A DNA stretch of 64,000 nucleotides, from the NCBI GenBank assembly GCA_015179125.1, contig WHVA01000434.1, forward strand, positions 33,476 through 97,475, read 5' to 3'. Below the pieces are notes generated by a model. It made no database searches, had not been told where the DNA came from, and saw only the letters and a program-made list of their open reading frames with translations. Positions 20,881-32,803 of the stretch are shown here, piece after piece. The position numbers were made by a program, and so were the translations under genes. Each line of letters begins with the position of its first letter. The stretch's first letter is position 1. Source of the stretch: Gautieria morchelliformis (Eukaryota > Basidiomycota > Agaricomycetes > Gomphales > Gomphaceae).

Positions 20881-22982
20881 ACGGCAATAATCAGTACCTT
20901 TGAGCACTCACAAATCAGTACTCGAAAATATCATTAAATGAGTACCAAAAATGAGTGCTTTTGAGCACTGAATTTCAGATACTAAAAAAAATGCAAGTAT
21001 GTGAATAAAAGAAAAACTGATCGCCCTCTTCACTCCGCTCCAAAATCCCACTCGTATGTCGAAGGACAAGGATTTTGAGTGGCGTGTGAGCCGAGTGATC
21101 ATGCGCGATAGGGATAAATCTGGAATAGCCCCCTCACCGTTTGCACAAACGACGCAGGCCATCCCGTCCTCCATTACCTAGGCTCCGCGAGGTCGCTGTA
21201 GGGGAACCCAGAACTGAGTCAACGGATAATCCCTGGACATTCGGACCATTGTATGAGCCTGAGGAAATCATGACGCTCGCTGGATGGGATGCCGGATGTC
21301 GGGTGGAGAACAACTACGATCGGCTTTTATGTAGCCACCTTAGTCGGTTTGTCCCACACACTATAGAAAGGCGAGACTCGATGAGCCCGTCGGGTTTAGG
21401 ATGGTTTTCAAGTCGTGCCACGCACCCGTCATGGATGGTTCTGCGTCTCTGTCTCAGACCTCTTGCCTTTGTCTCGCACGGATGTGAGAGGGTGGTATCC
21501 CCGTGGGCGCCTGGGGGATGCATTTTTGTAGACGCTTCAGGGTGCGGTTGCTGTGGGTGGATTTATTGAGCGACGAGCTTATTCAGCCGCTGTCTCTCCT
21601 GGACTACATGACACAGCTGGCCCGGCGTGTCTCGTGCGCCGCTCTTGCTGCATTTCACCCCTGTCTTTCTTGGCAAGGCCATCGCAAGTGGAATGGTGGA
21701 GTATTTCTTGCCCGTGGTTTCTCGTGGCTCCGTGGCAGCGTATGCTAGGGAGCGGCTTCATTCTTTGTCGTCGCGTGTCGGTTCATTGGGGGTCGCTGTT
21801 TGTGGCCTTGGAGATTCCTGCATACCTTCAGCTCAGGGCGCTTGGTGAGGCACTGCTTGAACGACCGTTGTGTACGTGGCCTACTCTGCGCTGTTTTTTT
21901 TCTGTTGTCACCTTAACCATGTGTGACATGGGCTGATCCACACACCTTTGCATTACATTGAAGCCGTTCTTCCAATCCTCTTGCCTTTGTGTCAGCCCTC
22001 TACCCCCCGCGCCCGCGCGCCGGCACCCTGTCTGTGTACGTGCCGCGCAGCTTGTAGTGGATGGGCGTGGGCAGTGTTGTGTCAATGGAGGGGAAGGAGG
22101 CGCTATGAGGAGGCAGACTCATACCGCGTTGTCCTGGCCCTTGTTCTGTCTGCTCTGCGTATCCGAGGCTCTGCTACGGTTGACGACGGTTTCTCCCACG
22201 TGACCCACCCGGCGCTTGAGAGATGAATTGTGCACGTGGCGCTACGTGTCAAGCATCCTTCGGCTTCGGGTTCCTGACTTCGGGTTCCTGACTTCGGGTT
22301 CCTGACTTCGGGTTCCTGGCTTCGGTGATCTTGGCAACTTACCGTTTTGTTGCCAATCGGAGTTTGGCGCTGGATGCTTCCATTGATTGCCTTTCCTGTT
22401 GCTATAGCGCCGGTCCCCACTTGCTGTACGGCGCAACCCCTTTCGTGTGCGCATTTCGTGGAGCAGTGTGGAGACGTTTATGTGTTTCGCCACACCTCAT
22501 CACTCCCGCCTAGCTTGTCCCCCATTCATTCTCCGTCGAGGATGTGTCATATACAAATTGCGTGCAATTGCTGTCTGCGGGGGTACGTCTGTATATAAAT
22601 TATCGCTCTTCACGACTCCGGAGTACATTCGGAATTTTTGTTTCGTCATCGCCACTACACATGGACTATGCAGTCCTCGATAACGAAGAGCGCAGCGTAC
22701 AAACTGTAGCTTGCCTTGGCACATACACCTGAATTGCTCGACTTCAATCGAAACAATCAATTTTGCGAAAATGCTTGTCAGGAAGCGACCATCGACCCAA
22801 ATGAGGATAGCCTATATAGAGCTAGATTGCTTAGAAGACAGGGACACGGTGCACCTAATCAGGGAGTCAAGCAAATAGGGCTGGACAAAGCAACCGCGAT
22901 TAGCTGTTCAATAACTGCGAAGCCAACGTACTGAGGTGGGACTGTCGGTACGGAAATCTCCTCCATGATGGCCCCGTACAGC
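20881..22982. other. No recognisable gene
   Basis: Several frames up to 142 codons are open on the plus strand (21141-21569) but none contains a domain I can name, and no intron pattern gave a longer product. Near 20900-20990 there are repeated GAGCACT/GAGTACC words. A short tandem array lies at 22264-22319. Confidence 0.35.
22264..22319. repeat. 14-bp tandem repeat, 4 copies
   Basis: The unit CTTCGGGTTCCTGA occurs four times head to tail, the last with one change (GG for GA). Confidence 0.85.
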
Positions 22983-24790
22983 TCATCTAATGTCAAAGGC
23001 GCTCACGCTCCAGCAAGTCCGTCTTCGTCCCGATCCTGTACCACCAAAATAGACCCCCCCGCGCGCGCGGACGAAGGAGATTCGGAGGGTCGTCTGTTGG
23101 GAGACGGTGACGGCAATGCGCAGCCGCTCGTAAGGGAGACAAGGGGGAGACGGGTGAAAGGGTGCCCTTGCACGGTGCTTATGACTGGAGGCAACACCGG
23201 AGACAAAGGAAGGAGCGTGACATGGATGCTTGCATGTGCGTGTGACGGGACGGCCACAGCACCACGACACGCCCCCTCCCAAGCGATTTTCCGTTCCAGC
23301 AGCACCGTCACGGTGCACACCATCCCTCCCGCCACGCGAAACCGCCCCTCCCGCCCAACTTCCGACCAGAGGACGGCCGCGTACTCGACCTCGTCGGCCG
23401 GATGCCAAGCCAGCGTGTGCCAGCCTCCCCAAGCATCTGCCTTTGCCCCACATGACCCACACACTCGACGACTCAACTACGCCCCATAGCCCGCCCCGTA
23501 CGGCCCGCATCTTGTCGTGTGGGGTGGTTCCGTTTCTGACGGGAGTGTCGATATTAATTGGACAGTGACGCGGATGGGCATGGTCGATGTATATACGAAT
23601 TTGATGGTTCACCCTTAGACAGTGTCTCCTGCACCCTTGCTCGATGTCTTGCATCCCCAGGTGCCACAACCTGCGTACGTCCTCGGCCTTGTCCTCGGCG
23701 ACGAATTCGAGACCGCGCCTGTGGGTATTGCCTTGTTGGATACGGCGGGCGTGATGGGTCCGGGGGCTTGCGGGGGCTTGTGAGTCGAGTTTCGTTGTGT
23801 TGTTGTTTTGTGTGTTTGTTTTTGGTACATGACTGTTTCGGATTGGAGGTGCCGGGGGTTGTGTTCCACCTCTTGCACGGTTTCATATCGTGCGTGTACA
23901 GGATTTCCCCCGGTGACTGTGTGCCCTGTTGGGACCCACCCGTCGCCGGCGAAGCGGACGGAGAATACGGCGCTGGAAGGTGCGGAGTTAGTGCGGAACT
24001 GCCAGACGGACAGGAGACGAGTGTGATGAATAGAATCGAAACCTATTCCGCCGCGGATGATTGGGCGAGGGATTTTTGGAGCAACCATTAGGAGGGCGGC
24101 ACTATGTTTCGCGGTGCTGCCACCAGAGTTGTCGCGCGTAGTCTTGGGAGGTTTGGGGCTTGTGCTGGGTACGGGGCTTGGTTCGGAAGTGGTTGGATTT
24201 AGTTCGTGAAAACTCCCGTAAGGACAGCAGCTTGTGAGGTTATAAAGAGACACGTTGGCGGGGAACGAAGGGTAAACCATTTGGGGGCGGTTTGGTACTG
24301 GACTCTTCGGAAGTGGATCGCATTGGACGCTCTAAGGGCTTGACAGGATTTGGAGGAGTCCCTAGGGACTGTAAGGTCGCTGTCCGCTGAGGGAGAACTG
24401 GTGAAACGGGACGTGTGGAATTGGATGGTCTAGGAAAGCTTGAAAAGTTGGGAGGGAAGATGGATTGGAGGAACAAGTGTCGCATTTGGAGTTAGATCTG
24501 GTACTACCAGACGCTGCTCTGGGAATGGGAACAAGTGGACAAAACTGCAAGTGTGAACGTGGGATTCATACGTAGAAAGCTTACTTACAAACTGTATGAC
24601 AGAAGCACCCTTCGAGGGCAAGGTTTTGAGTTGATGCACATGTTGCGTGCGGCAATGGATCCACGAAACTTGTTGCCTCTGAGACACGGACCAGCTGTAC
24701 TTACGCTTGAAGACGGCCGAGTACCTACGGAGACGGAGGCATATTGACGGGCGCTTCACATTGACGCCGGGAACACTTGGGAAAGTTGCC
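22983..24790 (-). repeat. Repeat family R1, copy B
   Basis: Collinear with copy A (12205-13600) in inverse orientation and with copy C (62482-63830) in the same orientation. It begins on the minus strand near 24775 with GTCAATGTGAAGCGCCCGTC. It has an intron-like block after CTTCAAGCG (GTAAGTACAGCTGG), the MVAPKIPRPIIRGG peptide near 24080, SAVFSVRFAGDGWVPT near 23970, and an uninterrupted frame through DIEQGCRRHC to DTPVRNGTTPHDK near 23540. It extends further than the other copies. Coding status is unresolved. Confidence 0.65.
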
Positions 24791-25035
24791 ATGTCGATGA
24801 CAGATCCGATGCCGCGCCCCGCCTCTCGTCGTCTTTTTCCGTCTACCACCCACGAACACTGCGCACGATGAACAACGTTGAGGGCACTGTGACAGCACCG
24901 TAAGCCCACGATCGCTTCTCTAGAGCTAGAGCCAAATGTTCACTCCACCCCCGAAGTATTCCTGCAGGAATCAAAGTTGCTGGACACTTTCGTTTGCGCT
25001 ATCCATTGTATACTGACTCTTGCCGATCAACGACA

Positions 25036-25735
25036 GACCTGAAATGCGATCACCTTCCCAATGTCTCACTGTTCCGCAAGCGTCCTAGTCAGTTCTTCGT
25101 GCAACTCGTCGTCGATGAGGACCGCCCCCAGAAGACTACGTTTCCTGCGAGAGGAAATGCTGCCTCGTGGAATGAGCCATTCTATTTGTGCGTGAATTCC
25201 AGCGTTATTGTCTCAATGTGATCTTAAATCCATCCATAGCTTCAACTTGGCTCGGTCTTCTGTGTTGGAAATTGAAGTATATGGGCATCATACCATCGGA
25301 CATGATGATTTCATAGGCGGTACGAAGGAAAACATTGAGTTTCTGCTTGCAGAAGGAGCAACTGGAGGTCAGTCCTTTGCGCTCATCGACGGAATGCATG
25401 CGTAATCATCGAACGCAGCAGGCGTTGCTCGCAAACTGCAAAAATTAGATAAGGCAGGGAACATGCATGATGCTCAGACTGTCCTCAAGTTCACCATTTC
25501 GTCTTTTGCGATGTCCGACGAGGCGCGGAAGGCCCAGTTGAGTGAAGCAGTCAGCGACGTGAAGGTGGTCGATAGTATGAACCCAGCGCCGTCCGGAACT
25601 ATTGAAGCAGGCAATGCGGTTGATGGCGTCATTTCCACCACTACTAATACGGTCATCCCGAAAATGACGGCTTGGGATCCACTCCTGGACAGGATCAGGC
25701 TGTTTACTGACATCGTGGAGGGGCTGTCCATGTTA
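25036..25735 (+). pseudogene. NLR N-terminal C2-like exons
   Basis: Exons about 25036-25197, 25240-25369 and 25428-25735 join in frame across GT-AG introns. The first reads NVSLFRKRPSQFFVQLVVDE and NAASWNEPFYF, typical of C2 beta strands; the second reads FNLARSSVLEIEVYGHHTIG. The third gives a linker with MNPAPSGTIEAGNAVDGV and the segment leading to NACHT. An additional 5' exon may start at ATG 24936. C2 domains bind phospholipids, often with calcium. Coding ends abruptly at 25735, where the first insertion starts. Confidence 0.6.
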
Positions 25736-26515
25736 TGAATAGGAAGATCAAGCTATACATTCATATTCATCACTAACAAAGTCATAACAACTTCCTGGCA
25801 CATCCTAGTACATGGATGTGCACGCATTTGCTGCTGGCACAGCGCATCATGCGCGCGTGCGCTATCACTCGCGCGCATATCTAACCGGCGACTTCAACCC
25901 TGAGCCCGGTTCCAGGGCCGACCGAGGGATAGATCCGAGATGGAGCGCGGGAGGCGCCCCATTGTTCCTGACGCATATATTAATCTCCATATGATAAGGT
26001 ACAGCCTTGGCACCGGTGCATGCATCGTGCACCGGTGGCACTCATCGCTCCATAACCCCCTATTGTATCTAGTTTAGTATGGGTTCATTCCAAGGAGTTA
26101 AATAGCTAGCTACTGTACAATAACAACCCAGGCAGTAAATCTCCATGTTTGTGCTCTTGTTCTAGCCCATGAGGCTTATGACTGGATAGGTGGCATATCA
26201 GTCGGTGTTTAGTGTCGCTGTCACTGCACGTGGTGTTCGCGCATACAGCCTTAGTTGTTCTCTCATCTCTATTCTCTCCTTATGTTCTTTATGAACCTCA
26301 TGAACCGCTCATGCATACGCAACCCCGCCAAACATACTTTCTACAGTCCAAGGTATGATTCAAACGCCAGCGGTCTCCCAGTTCATCTCATGTACATGGT
26401 TTGCTTGATTCTAGGTCCATCCTTACGCAAAGATGGCATGGTCTATCTTGTCTAGTGTGTCAAAGGTAGATCTATCCCATGCACCGGCTGAGTTGACATA
26501 TCTGACATCTGGCCT
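25736..26515. mobile_element. Insertion in the NLR linker
   Basis: About 780 bp with no open frame of note separate two parts of the NLR that are normally continuous. It contains a perfect 10-bp hairpin, CACCGGTGCA with partner TGCACCGGTG (26011-26037), and several runs of alternating GCGC. Exact borders and target duplication could not be read, so part of it may be an intron. Confidence 0.45.
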
Positions 26516-26959
26516 AGGCGATAATTGCTCAGAGGGACCGGGACAATAGCATCAATGCACTGGCGGAACTCATTGGAGACACATATGTGTTCGTCCACTT
26601 GGGAGAGCCATTGAAGAAGATGGAATCGCAGAAGCCGAGTATCTTAGCCTTGGTGCAACAGACATTAGAGTGCAGTTACTTTGTCCATGCCTACACAAAA
26701 GAAAAAGGTTTCTGTATGTTGAATCACTGTCAAGTGGACATAGCTGACGATCTTTGTTCAGGGAAAAGAGGTGCAAAACATCTAGTGTCGCATGTCGACA
26801 GCCATGTCGACCATTACCGGGAAACGTTCAAGAATCTCAGGTCGGCGTTACAGGGACACGACATCATTCATACCGAAATCACTGTGCTATGTGTTCTGGA
26901 TGCCATTGGCGACCTCTGTGAGTTTGCTGACTTTGAGCCTTTCCCGAGCCTAAAACCCC

Positions 26960-28500
26960 TTGCAACCAGCCGAGGAAGTTCTGCTTGATGACATGCTATA
27001 CACAAAGGGAGCTGGTTGCAATCCTGGAAAGGGCTGTTTGCCGGGTACTCGCGAGAAGGTTATTGAAGAGCTTTCCAATTGGGCCAACCAGGATAGCGAT
27101 GACACCCCCCGGATGTTTTTCTTGAACGATATTGCGGGCACCGGCAAATCTGCGATTGCGCATGAGGTCGCTCGACGATTTGACAGGCTCAACCATCTCG
27201 GATCGTCATATTCTTTTGACGGCGCTCTTCAGGCAGAACACTCCCCACAATATGTGTTCAGCACAATTGCTTGTGATCTAGCCGATCTGGATCGAGCACG
27301 CAGAGCATCGTTATTGAAAGTGGTTCAGGAGAAGCGAGACCTTCGGACCACATCCGAGCCTTGTGTGCAGTTCAATTGGTTCATTCTAGAACCCGCCCTG
27401 GGGCTAACCACCATTGGACCAACGGTGATCGTTATTGATGCATTGGATGAGAGCGGAGACAAGGAATCTCGCAAGGGTCTCTTGTCTGTCCTCGGCGGTG
27501 AAGCAGCAAAACTGCCATCTAATCTCCACTTTCTTATCACTTCACGTGCCGAAAAAGACATACTGGACGCCCTTCTTAGGAAGAAGCACGTGCTTTCCAG
27601 GTCCCTAAAGGATATTGACCCGAACCCTGCCGATGCCGTTGCCCGCTTTGTGAAAGATGAACTAGGTAATATTACAGACCTCGAGTGCAAATGGCCTAAC
27701 AATGGCTGATGTCAATTATTAGCCGAGCAATCTGAAGGTCACTTTCAATGGGCGTCCACGGCTTGTCGATTTGTCAAAGGAGATGGGATGGGTGGTTGGG
27801 ATACTGTTGAGCAACTGGAGGAACTGTTAGATGAGAAGTTCCGTGGGATGGACAATCTGTATCTCGGTATCCTCAAGCAGATATTCGGGGATAGCGATGG
27901 CTTGATGGACAACGTCGAGGAACATTTTTGCTTGGTGATGGGCTGCATTCTGACTGCCAGAGAACCGCTCTCGATGTCTGCCCTGCAGAAATTGTACAGG
28001 GAAGGCAACTCGGGTACCGAGGTTCAACATATTGTTGGATGTATGGGTGCTCTGCTTGGCCTTCCTTCTCAAGAATCTGGCACAATCACTCTGCTGCACA
28101 TGTCTTTTCGTGACTTCTTGACGACAGATCGCAACTCGAATAAAGCATACTACATCGATACATCTTTACACCATGTCGGCCTTGCGCTCTCATGCCTGTG
28201 CATGATGACGGATGAGCTTTGTTTCAACATTTGTCAGCTTGAAACTTCGCATCTGTGCAATGACGATGTTGTGGACTTGGAGACACGGACGAAGAGGTAT
28301 ATATCTCCACAACTGTCCTACTCTTGCCGTTTTTGGGCGGACCATGTTCGCGCCACCACCTTTACGCCGGGTATAAGTGCAAAGGTCAAGGAGTTCTTTG
28401 AGACTAAGCTACTCTACTGGCTGGAAGTTTTGAGTCTGATCAATCAGGTACCCAATGCTTCAGCAGCGCTCTCGGCAATAATGGACTGGAGTCAGGTGAG
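26960..28500 (+). pseudogene. NLR NACHT domain
   Basis: After an intron (about 26919-26970) the frame runs GCLPGTREKVIEELSNW, then the P-loop NDIAGTGKSAIAHEVA (near 27125), STIACDLADLD, Walker B TVIVIDALDESGD (near 27430), and a sensor-like segment HFLITSRAEKDIL (near 27530). A TGA at 27707 replaces the Trp expected before CQLL; the same frame then continues with GHFQWASTACRFVKGD and a long helical region to 28496. The NACHT module is an AAA-like NTPase switch. The P-loop Asp and the stop argue against function. Confidence 0.78.
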
Positions 28501-28761
28501 TGCCTGAGTTGTTATGAGCTCCGATGTGAGTCTGATGAACCTCAGGATAGTGACACTGCAGCATTCATACAGGACACCCGCAAGTTTGTTGCTACTTTCT
28601 GGAGCGTAATCTCGGAAAGCACTCCTCATCTCTATGTGTCAGCACTCCCACTTGCACCTGGAAGTTCCATAGTGTCCAGACCTACCTCCCAGACTTTCCA
28701 AGACTACTCCGTATAGAGACATGGGAACTAAAGGTGTGGCCAGCTATTGAAAACGTCTTGG

Positions 28762-29311
28762 TAGGCCACAACCACGGCGTATCATCGGTAGCATTCTCGC
28801 CCAACGGCAAGCGCATCGTCTCCGGGTCTGATGACAACACGATCCGTGTGTGGAATGCAGACACCGGGGAGGCCATTTGAGCACCATTCGAAGGCCACAC
28901 CGACTGCGTGACGTCGGTGGCGTTCTCGCACGACAGCAAGCGCATCATCTCCGGGTCTGATGACAGCACGATCTGTGTGTGGAATGCAGACACCGGGGAG
29001 GCCATTTCAGCACCATTCGAAGGCCGCACCGACGGCATCAGATCGGTGGCGTTCTCACACGACGGCAAGTGCATCGTCTCCGGGTCTAATGACGAGACAA
29101 TCCGTATGTGGAATGCCAATACCGGGAAGGCCCTTTCAGCACCATTCGAAGGCCACACCGACTGGGTCAGGTCGGTGGTGTTCTCACACGACGGCAAGCG
29201 CATCGTCTCTGGGTCTCGTGACAACATGACCCATGTGTGGAATGCAGACACCGGGGAGGCCATTTCTGCACCATTTGAAGGCCACACCGACTGCCTCACG
29301 TCGGTGGTGTT
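28762..29311 (+). repeat. Four near-identical WD40 repeats plus a fifth start
   Basis: The unit is 129 bp (43 aa): [15 protein letters not shown], then [22 protein letters not shown]. Units start near 28777, 28906, 29035, 29164 and 29293. DNA identity between units looks above 85%. Changes cluster at the positions that line the propeller surface (for example after HTD and in the D-x-T-I region). The first unit has a TGA where TCA (Ser) stands in the others. Such internally conserved WD40 repeats are known in fungal NLRs such as HET-E. Confidence 0.8.
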
Positions 29312-30244
29312 AGAATAAATGGATAGCTATATCAAACACTATTCTAAGGTCTATACAATCGTCTAACTGAGCTAACATCTGGGAGAAATAATCCATGCAC
29401 CAGTAGCAGTGCCTGCCCTGGAAAGCAGGCACCTGGGCCCTGGTCAGAAGAAATATTGCTATGGGACTAATAGACCCATACAGGGACATCGGACACAATG
29501 GAGATTACAGTACACTGTCCTATCTATGTACGTACTGAATAGCTACCTCAGGAGAGAGGTACAGAGATGGCAAATGCCTTGCCAAGGCTGCTGTAGGCAC
29601 ACAGCACAGGACACACATGATTTCTTTTCTATTCTATTCCCCTGACCAGCTCCACTGATTACAAGCTGTATTACATGTTGAAAGGGGCTTTGTACATTTC
29701 TCCAAGGTCCCAGCTTAGATACTTGTCAGTAGGACAAGTATCCCCATCATTGTTCCTGCTCCACAGCTGTATGCAGCCTGTGGAGCATTTCCACATTATC
29801 CTGACCCATTTTGTCACTATCTTGAACACTGGTACTCGCTACTGTTTTAGTATAAGTAGCTACCATAAATGTACGAACAAAACATCCAGAATATCATCCA
29901 GAAATATCCATGATTCACTGTTTCACCTCCTGAAGTAACTGTAGACTTGTTTGATAGCTACAGAGCTTATTTCTTGATAGATTTCTCTAATTATTTGTTG
30001 AGAGTCTACTATAACTGGCTACACTATACTGTTCCAAAAGCGAAAGCTTCGGACCCCTTTTTCCTCTGTTCTCACCTGTTTCTTCGTCGACTCGGTCACG
30101 TGACCTACATCAATCAGTGACGACTCGCTCCACAGAGCTTAGTCAGCTCACGCATATACTGTGCACAGGGGTGCACGAAGAGTCCCAACTCCCTGAGTCA
30201 TCAAATATATCATTTCTGATATATCTAATCTATTATTCCTAAAA
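29312..30244. mobile_element. 933-bp insertion inside the fifth WD40 repeat
   Basis: The WD40 frame breaks after GGTGGTGTT (29303-29311) and resumes at GGTGGCGTT (30245-30253), a 9-bp direct duplication with one change. The ends are weakly inverted (TTAGAATAA against TTAGGAATAA read from the right). No coding region is inside. It could be a non-autonomous TIR element with an 8-9 bp duplication, as hAT elements make; that assignment is inferred. Confidence 0.55.
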
Positions 30245-30634
30245 GGTGGCGTTCTCGCATGACGGCAAGCACATCGTCTCCGGATCTGACCACAAGATGA
30301 TCCATGTGTGGAATGCAAACAACGGGGAGGCCATTTCAGCACCATTCGTAGGTCAGGCTAGTCAGTAGCTGTTATCTTTATTTGTTGGAACATGACGACA
30401 TCTGCTAATATCCTTTGTACAGCTACAGGGCCTGGGTTTCTCCATGACTCATGGCTAGAAAATGGGTGGATACTCAACTTGCCCTCAGAAATTTTATTCT
30501 GGGTGCCACCCTGGGCTCAGTTAGGTTTGTGCTGGCCGGTGGATACTGCTGTCATCAGGAAGGGGTCCACAAAGCTTGATCTGAGCCAGTTTGAGCATGG
30601 CACTTCATGGATGCAGTGCAGAGAGGCCGCATAA
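30245..30634 (+). pseudogene. NLR C-terminal end
   Basis: The rest of the fifth WD40 (VAFSHDGKHIVSGSDHKMIH) ends near 30352. A GT-AG intron to about 30420 leads to the last exon, TGPGFLHDSWLENGWILNLP, then ILFWVPPWAQLGLCWP and QFEHGTSWMQC, with a stop at 30632-30634. This short Trp-rich tail after the propeller is a common end of Agaricomycete NACHT-WD40 proteins. Confidence 0.65.
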
Positions 30635-30746
30635 GTTTCCCAGGGCAAGTACTCATTGACACACAGATATTTCATTTCCTGCTATCAAAGTAATTTAACT
30701 TCTGGCATATTGTACATGCATCAAGAGGAGCTTTCCTGCAACTTTG

Positions 30747-31233
30747 TGTTAGCAACTTGGGGTTATGGCAGGGAAGGTTCAGTAGAGTTCTTAGAAAGCT
30801 AGAATCATATGCACTCTCTCAGTGAATTTATTGTCACTGTTATATTAATAAATACCTAGAATCAAATGCACTACATGATTTTCAGTCAACATGCTATGAA
30901 AATATAAAGAACACTACTCGCCTCTCTCAGTGAATTTATTGTCACTGGGAGAGGAGTACTATTCTGTCTCAGAATGCATATACGTGCACCCGGCCCTTTA
31001 GCGCTCAAGAGCTCGCGCGTCGAAGTCATTTCAAACTCCACTGGGCGCAGCCGCTTGTGAAAATAGAGATAACAAAATGAAATGGAGAGATAGGGAGTGA
31101 CTGGGAATTTTCAAAAATAATCAGAGAAGTGAATGCATGGTACAAGAACAATGTGAGAAGAGATTGAAACACCATACAATAAATCGAATATATTATGCTT
31201 GATTTTGGTGCAGGAGCATAAATGCACCCAACA
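30747..31233 (-). repeat. 3' LTR of the old copia element (487 bp)
   Basis: It ends TGTTAGCAA...CACCCAACA in plus reading. It contains two copies of CTCTCAGTGAATTTATTGTCAC about 110 bp apart; the 5' LTR has only one copy and lacks the DNA between, which explains the 108-bp length difference. Confidence 0.88.
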
Positions 31234-31246
31234 CGCCCCCTCAAGC

Positions 31247-32803
31247 TTAATATATTCCAATTCTCTTGTTGAGGATTCTCACTCTAGGACTAGGAAGTCC
31301 TTTAGTGAGAAGATCGGCTAGCATGTGTTCCGTTGGTAGGTACACAAGCTTAATTTCTCCATCTTCGACTATATCTTGAATGAAATATAATCTAATGTTG
31401 AAATGCTTGGTCCTCGTGTGTTGTTGAGTGCCATAGACGATGGCAATGGCTGATTGATTGTCTGAATAAAGTTTGATGGGATAATTCAGCGGTTGGAACA
31501 CTTCAGAAATCAAGTGGCGCATCCATAAGGCTTCTTTGCTTGCATGAGTCAGGGCAACGAATTCGGCTTCAGTTGATGATAGGGCTACTATGGATTGTTT
31601 TTGACAACTCCATGATACTGTCCCTCCATCAATCTGAAAAAATATAAGCCGAGTATGAGTGCCTGTGCTCTTGTGAAGCCCAATCCGCATCTGAATACCC
31701 AATGAGGCCGTCTCGATTTTTCCCAAGTGTCAATTTGTAGTCCATCATGCCTTTTAGATATTTAAAGACACGTTTGACTGCATTCCAATGAGTTAGACCT
31801 GGGTTTTCGAGGAATTGAGAAAGTAGTGACACTGTGAATGCAATGTCTGGTCGAGTGGCTACAGCTGCCCACATCAATGATCCTATCGTTTGTCTGTATG
31901 GAATTCTTGACATCTTCTGTTTGTCTTCATCTGTGGAAGGGCATTGGTCCCTGGATAATTTAACGGCTGGGTCGAGAGGCGTGGAAAATGTTTTGGCATC
32001 ATCCAGATTGATTCTTTTGATGATTTTCTGGATGTATGCGGCTTGTGATATTGCAATCGATTTGTTATTCCAATCTCTTTCGATTTTGAGGTTCAAAAGC
32101 CAGTGAATCTCGCCTAGATCTTTCATGCTGAATATCTGGGCAAGGTCATGCTTTACCCCATCGAGGATTGGTTGACTCTCAGCTGTGATAGTGAGGTCGT
32201 CTACTGCCGTTGCAATAATCGCATGCCCTCTCGGTCCACGTCTGCAAAATACAGCTCCATCCGAAGCTGATTTAGTGAATCCTAACTTGAGAAATTCACC
32301 ACTCAGACGTTTGTACCATTCCCTTCCAGACTGTTTGAGGCCGTAAAGTGCTTTCTTCAGCAGGAGGACATCATCTTTGTCTCTGGTCTCATATCCATAC
32401 GGCTGTCTCATGTAAATAGGTTCGGGCAGTGTAGCATTCAAATACGCACTGTCCACATCCATTTGGTGAATAGGCCAATTGTTCCTGGCAGCAATGGCAC
32501 ATATAATGAAGTCATCCGAGCAACGGGTGCATAGGTTTCATTGTAGTCGACTCCAAAACTTTGTGTAAAGCCTTGGGTGACCATCCTCGATGTAGGTGTA
32601 ATGGGTTCACCTTCTGGATTGTGTTTCCAGAGGAATACCCATCTATTTCCGACAATATTTGCCCCAGGAGGTGGTTTAACCACTTCCCATACACCTTTGT
32701 TGAGTAGCACCTTGTACTCTTTATCCATCGATGCTTTCCATATAGGATCATTTAAGGCTTCATCTGCATTGCTAGGCTCGGTCTGATTCAAATCCGGCAG
32801 CAC
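31247..32803 (-). pseudogene. Copia reverse transcriptase/RNase H, frameshifted
   Basis: Minus frame from 32803 carries IWKASMDKEYKVLLNKGVWEV and NRWVFLWKHNPEG, then changes frame near 32460 into MDVDSAYLNATLPEPIYM, KALYGLKQSGREWYKRL, the catalytic box ATAVDDLTI (Ala-Val in place of the usual Tyr-Val), and IGYSDADWASQEHRHSY. A second frame change near 31650 leads to VALSSTEAEFVALTHASK and MLADLLTKGLPSPRV. It would normally copy element RNA into cDNA. Confidence 0.85.

Larger units (their letters stand above)
24936..30634 (+). pseudogene. C2-NACHT-WD40 NLR (STAND) gene, broken by insertions
   Basis: Order of parts: C2-like N-terminus; helical linker (AWDPLLDRIRLFTDIV) up to 25735; an insertion; linker (GDTYVFVHLGEPLKKMESQ) from 26520; NACHT; helical winged-helix-like region; WD40 repeats; a second insertion; last WD40; C-terminal tail (WVPPWAQLGLCWP..WMQC) ending at 30634. 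Fungal NLRs are intracellular receptors that oligomerise on ligand sensing and trigger incompatibility or defence responses. Here the first Gly of the Walker A motif is Asp (NDIAGTGKSA), TGG has become TGA at 27707-27709 inside an otherwise open frame, and a frameshift lies near 28680. There is also a TGA in the first WD40, plus two insertions. The gene is therefore inactive, although its five WD40 repeats remain almost identical. Confidence 0.8.

Noticed and set aside
22983..23669. 228-codon minus-strand frame
   Set aside because: It lies inside repeat R1 copy B, runs through several R1 segments in a frame that is not kept in copies A and C, and has no known domain.
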